From the NCBI RefSeq assembly GCF_030409235.1, contig NZ_JAUFPO010000010.1, positions 19,723 to 83,722 of the forward strand: a stretch of DNA of 64,000 nt, read 5' to 3'. The translations under genes were made by a program, and so were the position numbers. The DNA comes from Halomonas almeriensis. Lineage in GTDB: Bacteria; Pseudomonadota; Gammaproteobacteria; Pseudomonadales; Halomonadaceae. The notes under the pieces are model-generated. The model did no database searches. It was not told the origin of the DNA and worked only from the letters and a program-made list of their open reading frames with translations. The first letter of the stretch is position 1. Each line of letters opens with the position of its first letter. Shown piece after piece: positions 57,192 to 64,000 of the stretch.

Positions 57192-57266
57192 GCTGCCTTG
57201 GGGGTGCCCTTTGAATCTCGTGGCTCGATGCTCGCGGCTTGATAATTTGATAATCAGGGGAACCCC

Positions 57267-58358
57267 ATGACTGATACGCCCCATCATCTCGACGAGCTGC
57301 GTCAGCGTATCGACCAGCTCGATACCGACATCATGCGCTTGATCAGTCAGCGTGCAGACTGCGCGCGCCATGTGGCTGCCATCAAGACCCAGGAGGATTC
57401 CAAGGCGGTGTTCTATCGACCCGAGCGTGAAGCTCAGGTGCTGCGCCGTATCATGGAGCTCAACGATGGCCCGCTGGACAGCGAGGAAATGGCGCGTCTG
57501 TTTCGTGAAATTATGTCGGCGTGCCTCGCTCTGGAACAGCCGGTCAAGGTCGCCTACCTGGGACCCGAAGGCACCTTCACGCAACAGGCGGCCCTCAAGC
57601 ACTTCGGCGAGAGTGCCGTCAGTCTGCCGATGGCGGCCATCGACGAGGTGTTCCGTGAGGTGGAGGCCGGTGCCGTCAATTATGGCGTCGTGCCGGTCGA
57701 GAACTCCACCGAAGGGGTGATCAATCACACCCTGGATTCCTTCATGGATTCCGGGATGCGAATCTGTGGCGAGGTCGTGCTACGCATTCATCATCATCTT
57801 CTGGTCTCGGAAAACACCCGGCGCGACAAGGTGTCGAGGATCTACTCGCATCCTCAATCCTTCGCTCAGTGCCGCAAGTGGCTGGATGCCCACTATCCCC
57901 ATGCCGAACGTGTGCCGGTGTCGTCCAATGCGGAAGCGGCCAAGCTGGTCAGGACCGAATGGCACAGTGCCGCCATCGCCGGCGACATGGCCGCCAAGCT
58001 GTATGACCTGATGCGTCAGGCCGAGAAGATCGAGGACCGTCCGGATAATTCGACGCGTTTTCTGATCATCGGCAATCAGGATGTGCCCATGTCGGGCGAC
58101 GACAAGACCTCCATTGTGGTCGCCATGCGCAACCAGCCGGGGGCGTTGCATGACCTGCTGGAACCTTTTCATCGTCATCACATCGACCTGACCCGCCTCG
58201 AGACACGCCCTTCGCGCACCGGGGTGTGGAATTATGTGTTCTTCATCGATTTCAAGGGCCATCACGCAGAACCGCGAGTGGCGGCCATGCTTGAGGAGGT
58301 CAGCCTGCGGGCCGCCGAGGTCAAGGTGCTGGGTTCCTACCCGATGGGCGTTCTCTGA
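57267..58358 (+). CDS. pheA: Chorismate mutase/prephenate dehydratase (P-protein)
   Basis: A 363-residue bifunctional enzyme of phenylalanine synthesis. It has an N-terminal AroQ chorismate mutase (about residues 5-90), a prephenate dehydratase (about 95-270; YLGPEGTFTQQAA and the catalytic TRF in NSTRFLIIG), and a C-terminal ACT domain (about 285-363) with the ESRP-equivalent LETRPSR for phenylalanine feedback. The ATG follows AGGGGAA. In Pseudomonas a hisC gene usually follows; here tyrA-aroA comes two bases after the stop. Confidence 0.97.
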   Translation: MTDTPHHLDELRQRIDQLDTDIMRLISQRADCARHVAAIKTQEDSKAVFYRPEREAQVLRRIMELNDGPLDSEEMARLFREIMSACLALEQPVKVAYLGPEGTFTQQAALKHFGESAVSLPMAAIDEVFREVEAGAVNYGVVPVENSTEGVINHTLDSFMDSGMRICGEVVLRIHHHLLVSENTRRDKVSRIYSHPQSFAQCRKWLDAHYPHAERVPVSSNAEAAKLVRTEWHSAAIAGDMAAKLYDLMRQAEKIEDRPDNSTRFLIIGNQDVPMSGDDKTSIVVAMRNQPGALHDLLEPFHRHHIDLTRLETRPSRTGVWNYVFFIDFKGHHAEPRVAAMLEEVSLRAAEVKVLGSYPMGVL

Positions 58359-58360
58359 CA

Positions 58361-60619
58361 ATGCCAGTTCCCTTGCATGAGCCTCGCATCCTCATTGTGG
58401 GCCTTGGCCTGATCGGCAGCTCTCTGGCGGCCGGGCTTCGTCAGGCGGGGATATGTGGCGAGATCCTGGCCTGTGACCCGCATGCCGATGAACTGGCGCG
58501 TGCCCGGGAGATGGGGCTGATCGACTGGGGTGACACCCGGCTTTCGGCCATGCTCGAGGAGGTCAGCATGGTTGTGCTGGCGGTGCCGGTATTGGCCATG
58601 CGTGAGGTGATGAGCGAGCTGGCTCAGGCGCAGGAGCGCGCAGCCCGCGATCTGGTGATCACCGATGTGGGCAGTACCAAGACCGCCATTCGCGAGTCGG
58701 CCGTCGCCGCTTTCGGTGAGCTGCCGGCCAGGATGGTGCTCGGGCATCCCATCGCCGGTTCGGAAAAGAGCGGTCTGTCAGCGGTCAATGCGGCTCTGTA
58801 TCAGGATCACAAGGTCATTCTCACCCCGGAGCCCGAAACCTGTCGCGATGCCCTGAACAGAGTGCGTGGCATGTGGCAGGCCGTCGGTGCCGAAGTGCTG
58901 GAAATGAAAGTTGAGCGCCACGACTCTGTACTGGCTAGAACCAGCCATCTTCCACATCTTCTGGCTTTCTCTCTGGTGGACACTCTGGCGCGGCAGGATG
59001 AGCGTCTGGAGATATTTCGCTATGCCGCCGGGGGCTTTCGTGACTTTACCCGTATCGCCGGCAGCGATCCGGTCATGTGGCGCGACATCTTTGCGGCCAA
59101 TCAAGCCGCGGTACTTGATGCCCTGGATGAGTTCGAGACCGGCCTGGCGCGGCTCCGTCAGGCGGTCGAAACCGGGGATGTTGATGCAATGCTGTCAACG
59201 CTTGACCGGGCCAGCCACGCGCGACGCTACTTTGACTCTTTACTGAACCAGCGCAGTTACCAGGCGGAGTATCACATGCAGGAAGACAACAGAGTGCGCT
59301 ACCAGGCGGAACCTGGTGGCCGCGTCAAGGGGCGCATTCGAGTGCCCGGCGACAAGTCAGTCTCGCATCGCGCCATCATGATGGGCGCCCTGGCACAGGG
59401 TGTCACCGAGATTTCGGGATTTCTCGAGGGAGAGGACAGCCTGGCAACCCTGCAGGCGTTTCGCGAGATGGGGGTGGCGATCGAGGGACCGCACAAGGGG
59501 CGTGTGACGGTTCACGGCGTTGGCCTGCATGGTCTTCAGGCGCCGGCGGGCCCGCTCTATGTCGGCAACGCCGGCACGGCCATGCGCCTGTTTGCCGGCT
59601 TGCTGGCGGGACAGAACTTCGACACCGAGCTGACGGGTGACAGCTCTCTTACCCGGCGTCCCATGGGGCGGGTGGCGGATCCGCTGCGCACCATGGGCGC
59701 CGTGATCGAGACCGCCGAAGGCGGTCGTCCGCCGCTGTGGATTCGCGGCGGTCAGGTGCTGCAGGGTATTCATTACGATATGCCGATGGCCAGTGCTCAG
59801 GTCAAGTCCTGCCTGTTGCTGGCCGGCTTGTATGCCAAGGGCGAGACGCGGGTTCGCGAGCCGGCGCCGACGCGTGATCACACCGAGCGGATGCTGGGTG
59901 GCTTTGGCTATGATGTGAAGCGTGAGGGCGATACCTGCTGGCTGCAGGGCGGTGGTGAGCTTGTCGCTGCCCCCATCGATGTGCCCTCGGATATTTCCTC
60001 GGCTACCTTTTTCCTGGTGGCGGCGGCCATCACCCCGGGCGCAGATCTGGTGCTGGAGCACGTCGGCGTCAACCCAACCCGCATCGGGGTGATCAACATC
60101 CTGCGTCTGATGGGCGCCGATCTGCGACTCGAGAACGAGCATGAAGTCGGGGGTGAGCCCGTCGCCGACCTGCGCATCCGCTATGCACCGCTCAAGGGAA
60201 TCGATATTCCCGCGGATCAGGTGCCCCTGGCGATCGACGAATTCCCGGCGCTGTTCGTGGCGGCGGCCAATGCCGAGGGCGTGACGCGACTGCGCGATGC
60301 CGGCGAACTTCGCGTCAAGGAGTCCGACCGCCTGCAGGCCATGGCGGATGGCTTTGCGCGGCTGGGTATCGAGCACACTCTGTATGATAAGGGCATCGAT
60401 ATCATGGGCCATAACAGCGAAGGACCCAACTACCAGGGCGGAGTGGTCGATAGCCTGGGCGATCATCGCATCGCCATGGCCTTCGCCATTGCCGCCTTGC
60501 GCGCGAATGACTCTATCCTGATCGACGACTGCGCCAACGTAGCTACCTCCTTTCCCGGCTTTATCGAGCTGGCTCGGCGAATCGGTCTGATCATCCAGGA
60601 GAAGCAGGAGGGCACATGA
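58361..60619 (+). CDS. tyrA-aroA: Fused prephenate dehydrogenase and EPSP synthase (TyrA-AroA)
   Basis: A 752-residue bifunctional protein. Residues about 1-295 are an NAD-dependent prephenate/arogenate dehydrogenase ([27 protein letters not shown]). Residues about 310-752 are 5-enolpyruvylshikimate-3-phosphate synthase ([53 protein letters not shown]). The fusion is known in Pseudomonas-like gammaproteobacteria. The EPSP synthase half resembles class II enzymes in FLEGEDS and RRPMGRV, yet keeps Gly in GNAG where the well-known tolerant CP4 enzyme has Ala. Confidence 0.95.
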   Translation: MPVPLHEPRILIVGLGLIGSSLAAGLRQAGICGEILACDPHADELARAREMGLIDWGDTRLSAMLEEVSMVVLAVPVLAMREVMSELAQAQERAARDLVITDVGSTKTAIRESAVAAFGELPARMVLGHPIAGSEKSGLSAVNAALYQDHKVILTPEPETCRDALNRVRGMWQAVGAEVLEMKVERHDSVLARTSHLPHLLAFSLVDTLARQDERLEIFRYAAGGFRDFTRIAGSDPVMWRDIFAANQAAVLDALDEFETGLARLRQAVETGDVDAMLSTLDRASHARRYFDSLLNQRSYQAEYHMQEDNRVRYQAEPGGRVKGRIRVPGDKSVSHRAIMMGALAQGVTEISGFLEGEDSLATLQAFREMGVAIEGPHKGRVTVHGVGLHGLQAPAGPLYVGNAGTAMRLFAGLLAGQNFDTELTGDSSLTRRPMGRVADPLRTMGAVIETAEGGRPPLWIRGGQVLQGIHYDMPMASAQVKSCLLLAGLYAKGETRVREPAPTRDHTERMLGGFGYDVKREGDTCWLQGGGELVAAPIDVPSDISSATFFLVAAAITPGADLVLEHVGVNPTRIGVINILRLMGADLRLENEHEVGGEPVADLRIRYAPLKGIDIPADQVPLAIDEFPALFVAAANAEGVTRLRDAGELRVKESDRLQAMADGFARLGIEHTLYDKGIDIMGHNSEGPNYQGGVVDSLGDHRIAMAFAIAALRANDSILIDDCANVATSFPGFIELARRIGLIIQEKQEGT

Positions 60620-61305
60620 TCGACAATACGGCAGTGTTGACCATTGACGGACCGGGCGGAGCCGGCAAAGGCACCATCAGCCGGTTGGTCGCCGAGCGCC
60701 TCGGCTGGCATCTGCTGGATAGCGGTGCCCTGTATCGACTGACGGCGCTGGCGGCAATCCGTCAGGGCGTGGCCCAGGACGATGAAGCGGGGCTGGCTAG
60801 GGTGGCCGGCGAGCTGGATGTGGTCTTTCTGGCAGCGGGCGGAGAAGGTCGTATTCTGCTCGAGGGCCAGGATGTCAGTGCCGATATTCGCACCGAACAG
60901 GTCGGGAATGCCGCCTCGCGGGTGGCCGCCTTCCCCGCGGTCCGCACCGCCCTGTCGCAACGCCAGCAGGCCTTTCGCCATGCCCCGGGTCTGGTGGCCG
61001 ATGGACGAGACATGGGGACCGTGGTCTTTCCGGATGCTCCGCTGAAGATATTTCTCACGGCGTCGGCCGAGGAGCGCGCCCAGCGGCGCTATCGACAGTT
61101 GCGAGAGGCGGGGGTGGATGCTAATCTATCTAGTCTTCTAAAGGAGATTCAGGCACGCGATGCGCGAGATATGCAGCGCAGCGTGGCGCCCCTTGTGCCG
61201 GCCGATGATGCCGTCACTCTGGACACCACGAGCCTGACGATACCGGAAGTGGTGGATAGGCTGATGGCACTGCTGGCCCGCGAGGGCCTGACGTCGGATG
61301 CCTGA
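60616..61305 (+). CDS. cmk: Cytidylate kinase
   Basis: A 229-residue nucleoside monophosphate kinase phosphorylating CMP and dCMP. The P-loop is [13 protein letters not shown] at about residues 10-22, [13 protein letters not shown] lies near 133, and the lid RAQRRYRQL near 155. ATG overlaps the aroA stop (ATGA). It lies directly before rpsA, as in most proteobacteria. Confidence 0.96.
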   Translation: MIDNTAVLTIDGPGGAGKGTISRLVAERLGWHLLDSGALYRLTALAAIRQGVAQDDEAGLARVAGELDVVFLAAGGEGRILLEGQDVSADIRTEQVGNAASRVAAFPAVRTALSQRQQAFRHAPGLVADGRDMGTVVFPDAPLKIFLTASAEERAQRRYRQLREAGVDANLSSLLKEIQARDARDMQRSVAPLVPADDAVTLDTTSLTIPEVVDRLMALLAREGLTSDA

Positions 61306-61482
61306 GCTCCCTTGCGGCGCCTTCGGCAAGATGTGATGACGTGGATGGGCATTGATTCCCGTGAGCCTGTCCAGGTCGAACCAGCGCCAACATCCCCGAA
61401 GGTAGTCTGAAATGGCCCGCACTCGCTGGTGGTGCGGAGGAAGCGACTACGGTCGCATTCACGTTGATCACGTAGGAACATC

Positions 61483-63165
61483 ATGAGCGAAAGCTTTGCT
61501 GAACTGTTTGAACAGTCTCTCCAGGACATCAACATGGAACCGGGCGCCATCGTCCCGGCTGCTGTTGTCGACATCGAAGGTGACTGGGTCACCGTCAATG
61601 CTGGCCTGAAATCCGAAGGTCAGATTCCCGCGGCACAGTTCCGCGACGATAATGGCGAGCTGACCATCGCCGTTGGCGACGAAGTCCACGTCGCTCTGGA
61701 AGCCGTCGAAGACGGTTTCGGCGAGACCCGCCTGTCTCGCGAGAAAGCGAAACGCGCCGAGGCGTGGAAGGTTCTGGAAGCAGCCTTCGAAAAGGAAGAG
61801 ATCGTCAAGGGCGTGATCAACGGCAAGGTCAAGGGCGGCTTCACCGTCGACGTGGATTCCATCCGCGCCTTCCTGCCGGGCTCTCTCGTAGATGTGCGTC
61901 CGGTGCGCGACACCACGCATCTCGAGCACAAAGAGCTGGACTTCAAGGTCATCAAGCTCGACCCGAAGCGCAACAACGTGGTGGTCTCCCGCCGTGCCGT
62001 GCTCGAGGCGGAAAACAGCGCCGAGCGTGAAGCACTGCTGGCAACCCTGCAGGAAGGTCAGCAGATTATCGGTATCGTCAAGAACCTGACCGATTACGGC
62101 GCATTCGTCGATCTGGGTGGCGTTGATGGTCTGTTGCACATCACCGACATGGCCTGGAAGCGCATCAAGCATCCGAGCGAGATCGTCTCCGTCGGTGACG
62201 AAGTCAATGTCAAGGTGCTGAAGTTCGATCGCGAGCGCAATCGCGTCTCCCTCGGTCTGAAGCAGCTGGGCGAGGATCCCTGGGTGCGTATCAAGGAACG
62301 TTATCCGGAAGGCACCAAGGTGCATGCCACGGTCACCAACCTCACCGACTATGGTTGCTTTGCCGAGCTGGAAGAGGGTGTCGAAGGCCTGGTCCACGTT
62401 TCCGAGATGGACTGGACCAACAAGAATATCCATCCGTCCAAGGTCGTTCAGGTCGGCGACGACGTGGATGTCATGGTGCTGGATATCGACGAAGAGCGTC
62501 GTCGTATTTCTCTGGGTATCAAGCAGTGCACTGCGAATCCCTGGGAAACCTTCAACGCCCAGTACAACAAGGGCGATCGTGTTTCCGGCACCATCAAATC
62601 GATCACCGATTTCGGTATCTTCATCGGTCTCGAAGGCGGCATCGATGGCCTGGTGCACCTGTCCGACATTTCCTGGACAGACACCGGCGAAGAAGCCGTG
62701 CGCAACTTCAAGAAGGGCGACGAAGCCGAAGCCGTCATCCTGTCCATCGATCCCGAGCGTGAGCGTATCTCGCTGGGCATCAAGCAGCTCGATACCGACC
62801 CGGTTGCCGAGTTCTTGGCCGTCAATGACAAGGGCTCCATCGTGACCGGTCGTGTCGTCGAGGTTGACGCCAAAGAAGCTCATGTCGAGCTGGCAACTGA
62901 CGTTGTGGCCGTTCTCAAGGCTTCCGAGATCAGTGCGGATCGTGTCGAGGACGCACGCAACGCCCTGAACGAAGGCGACAGCGTGGAAGCGCGCATCGTC
63001 GGTGTCGATCGCAAGAACCGTCAGATCAACCTGTCCGTCAAAGCCAAGGATCAGGATGATACGCGCCGCAACATGAGCAAGCTGCGTGAGCAGGACGGTG
63101 CCGCTGAGGGCGACGGTCCCACCACCATCGGTGACCTCATCAAGCAGCAGATGGGTCAGGACTGA
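61483..63165 (+). CDS. rpsA: 30S ribosomal protein S1
   Basis: A 560-residue protein with six S1 OB-fold repeats (roughly residues 20-87, 105-171, 192-260, 277-347, 364-434 and 451-520) and a hydrophilic tail. S1 brings mRNA to the 30S subunit. A 177-base leader precedes it, containing a short hairpin (around 61412-61440) and only a weak AGGA, in line with autoregulated S1 genes. A strong terminator follows, so the next gene is not in this transcript. Confidence 0.98.
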   Translation: MSESFAELFEQSLQDINMEPGAIVPAAVVDIEGDWVTVNAGLKSEGQIPAAQFRDDNGELTIAVGDEVHVALEAVEDGFGETRLSREKAKRAEAWKVLEAAFEKEEIVKGVINGKVKGGFTVDVDSIRAFLPGSLVDVRPVRDTTHLEHKELDFKVIKLDPKRNNVVVSRRAVLEAENSAEREALLATLQEGQQIIGIVKNLTDYGAFVDLGGVDGLLHITDMAWKRIKHPSEIVSVGDEVNVKVLKFDRERNRVSLGLKQLGEDPWVRIKERYPEGTKVHATVTNLTDYGCFAELEEGVEGLVHVSEMDWTNKNIHPSKVVQVGDDVDVMVLDIDEERRRISLGIKQCTANPWETFNAQYNKGDRVSGTIKSITDFGIFIGLEGGIDGLVHLSDISWTDTGEEAVRNFKKGDEAEAVILSIDPERERISLGIKQLDTDPVAEFLAVNDKGSIVTGRVVEVDAKEAHVELATDVVAVLKASEISADRVEDARNALNEGDSVEARIVGVDRKNRQINLSVKAKDQDDTRRNMSKLREQDGAAEGDGPTTIGDLIKQQMGQD

Positions 63166-63199
63166 TCCGTTACACTGGTCAGCGCCAAGCTTGATCTCG

Positions 63200-63229
63200 A
63201 CACCGCCCCTCATGGGGCGGTGTTTTTTA
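63200..63229 (+). terminator. rpsA rho-independent terminator
   Basis: Arms ACACCGCCCC and GGGGCGGTGT (63200-63223) around a TCAT loop are followed by a run of T residues. It lies 35 bases after the rpsA stop. Confidence 0.95.
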
Positions 63230-63279
63230 TTGAAGTGGTTCGCCTGTAGTCATTTGCCGACAGTTACCCAGAAACTCAC

Positions 63280-63440
63280 CAGGGTCTCAGCTTAGATATC
63301 TAGTTAATGGCATGGTTCTTATATAAGTTTATGTTGATATAAAATTGTCATATAACTTGTCGGCTTTTTAATCTCGGCTCTAGTTTCCTGGTTTAATAAT
63401 GGAGTTGCTTCCAGCGTGGTAATCACGATAATATTGTGTG
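63280..63440. promoter_or_regulatory. AT-rich region upstream of the mvaT-like gene
   Basis: About 160 bases are markedly AT-rich against GC-rich surroundings, with TATATAAG, TTGATATAAAATTG and TTTTTAATC stretches. No gene is present in this 250-base space. H-NS and MvaT proteins bind such DNA, and autoregulation is usual in the family, so this is a probable self-binding promoter region. Confidence 0.5.
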
Positions 63441-63480
63441 TCTCGTAGCGTCCCCATTTCTCAAATCAAGGAATACTCCC

Positions 63481-63867
63481 ATGTCCTCACTGCTAAGCAA
63501 CTACATGCAGAAGGAAGAGCAGCTTAAGCAACTGCAGGCTGAACTCGAAAAGCTCGAAAATGATGAACGCCTCAAGGCCGAGCTGGAATTCAAGGACAAG
63601 CTCCAGTCACTAATGGCCGAATTCGGCAAGAGCGCGGCCGATGTCATCGAGCTGCTCGATCCCAAGCCGGCGGCGGCTCCTGCCACTACCAAGGCTGCCA
63701 GTGCCTCCAGCAATGGTCGTCGCAAGCGCAAGTTGAAGATCTACAAGAACCCCAACACCGGTGAAGTGGTGGAGACTCGCGGCGGTAACCAGAAAACCCT
63801 CAAGGCATGGAAGGATGAGTTCGGTGCCGAGACAGTGGAATCCTGGCTCGTGCGTGTCGAAGACTGA
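63481..63867 (+). CDS. H-NS-like nucleoid protein, MvaT family
   Basis: A 128-residue xenogeneic silencer. It has an N-terminal coiled-coil dimerisation region (about residues 1-60, MQKEEQLKQLQAELEKLE), an Ala-rich linker (about 62-78), and a C-terminal domain with KIYKNPNTGEVVETRGGNQKTL, including the Arg-Gly-Gly-Asn AT-pincer loop typical of MvaT. ATG 63481 follows AAGGAA; an upstream 15-codon extension lacks support. It probably binds AT-rich DNA and silences foreign genes. Confidence 0.9.
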   Translation: MSSLLSNYMQKEEQLKQLQAELEKLENDERLKAELEFKDKLQSLMAEFGKSAADVIELLDPKPAAAPATTKAASASSNGRRKRKLKIYKNPNTGEVVETRGGNQKTLKAWKDEFGAETVESWLVRVED

Positions 63868-63889
63868 TTGTCTGCTATCAGCTAAGTGC

Positions 63890-64000
63890 TTATTCAAAAT
63901 TAATCGCGCACTCAGTGCCATAGTCACTGAGCAGCCGGTGTACCTCATCACAGAGGCGGTCAAACGAGAGGTATGCACTCAGTGGCAGCCATGCGTACTT
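63890..64000 (-). CDS. C-terminal end of an unidentified gene (partial)
   Basis: Reading from the right edge on the minus strand, 36 codons (starting KYAWLPLSAYLSF and ending CAINFE) lead to a TAA. Composition looks protein-like and the pattern is reminiscent of the last residues of some transposases, but this is not certain. The gene continues outside the window. It is convergent with the mvaT-like gene. Confidence 0.4.
   Translation of the reverse strand, partial: KYAWLPLSAYLSFDRLCDEVHRLLSDYGTECAINFE

Noticed and set aside
61468..63213. 581-codon open frame antisense to rpsA
   Set aside because: Mirror frame of the six S1 repeats; it spans the real gene almost exactly and has no ribosome site.

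Overview
The window is a stretch of chromosome from a gammaproteobacterium that looks like a member of the Halomonadaceae (Halomonas-like). The supporting signs are high-GC coding DNA, an MvaT-type H-NS protein, the uvrY-uvrC-pgsA-tRNA(Gly-Cys-Leu) block, a Pseudomonas-type tyrA-aroA fusion, a TRAP transporter and a carnitine catabolic cluster. The lineage is an inference from gene content; no 16S rRNA gene is present. About 59 intact protein genes, four tRNA genes, four broken genes or gene fragments and several non-coding repeat elements can be supported.

Layout. 0.1-7.6 kb: a co-directional eight-gene operon with a three-part TRAP transporter (dctP-dctQ-dctM), two different Zn-dependent HDAC/acetylpolyamine-amidohydrolase family enzymes, a RidA protein, an ornithine-cyclodeaminase/mu-crystallin family dehydrogenase and a class IV aminotransferase. 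It reads as an uptake and deacylation-transamination pathway for an unknown N-acylated compound. 7.8-16.5 kb: housekeeping genes, namely trmJ, groESL with a near-perfect sigma-32 promoter, fxsA, an SDR, a comEA-like gene, pyrF, lapB-lapA-ihfB and sdhE-ygfX. 16.6-23.2 kb: nadB, a FUSC membrane protein, tRNA-Leu/Cys/Gly under their own promoter, pgsA, uvrC, uvrY/gacA and tRNA-Ala(GGC).

23.4-35.2 kb is the accessory part. It holds a sugar 1-dehydrogenase/lactonase pair, a Spo0M-like gene, a doubly broken AraC-cupin/EamA remnant, an Fe(II)/2-oxoglutarate hydroxylase of the PiuC type divergent from a secreted Gly-Glu-Gly/His repeat protein with a Fur-like box between them, a decayed MFS gene, and a carnitine degradation locus (caiX, cdhR, cdhC-cdhA-cdhB) whose lipolytic gene carries one nonsense codon. 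35.3-52.9 kb returns to core genes: argF, grxD, rnt, argG, a membrane-anchored PAS-exonuclease, a GST, a DUF3524 glycosyltransferase, nth, an orphan rnfB, metG, thiI, a CDF transporter, an acyltransferase, rdgC and a thioesterase. 53-63.9 kb is the gyrA-serC-pheA-tyrA/aroA-cmk-rpsA block, followed by an mvaT-type gene where ihfB is often found.

The most unusual non-coding feature is a family of 7-bp tandem repeats (TAAGCNN and GAGNNNC heptads). They sit directly behind stop codons, and three copies share the anchor GGAGCTGTAAGC. The best candidates for undescribed biology are the TRAP/twin-deacetylase operon, the apparently Fur-linked GGEGGE/His repeat protein and the 3'-end heptad elements. 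The rpsA and ihfB genes, usually neighbours, lie about 46 kb apart on opposite strands, which fits an inversion.
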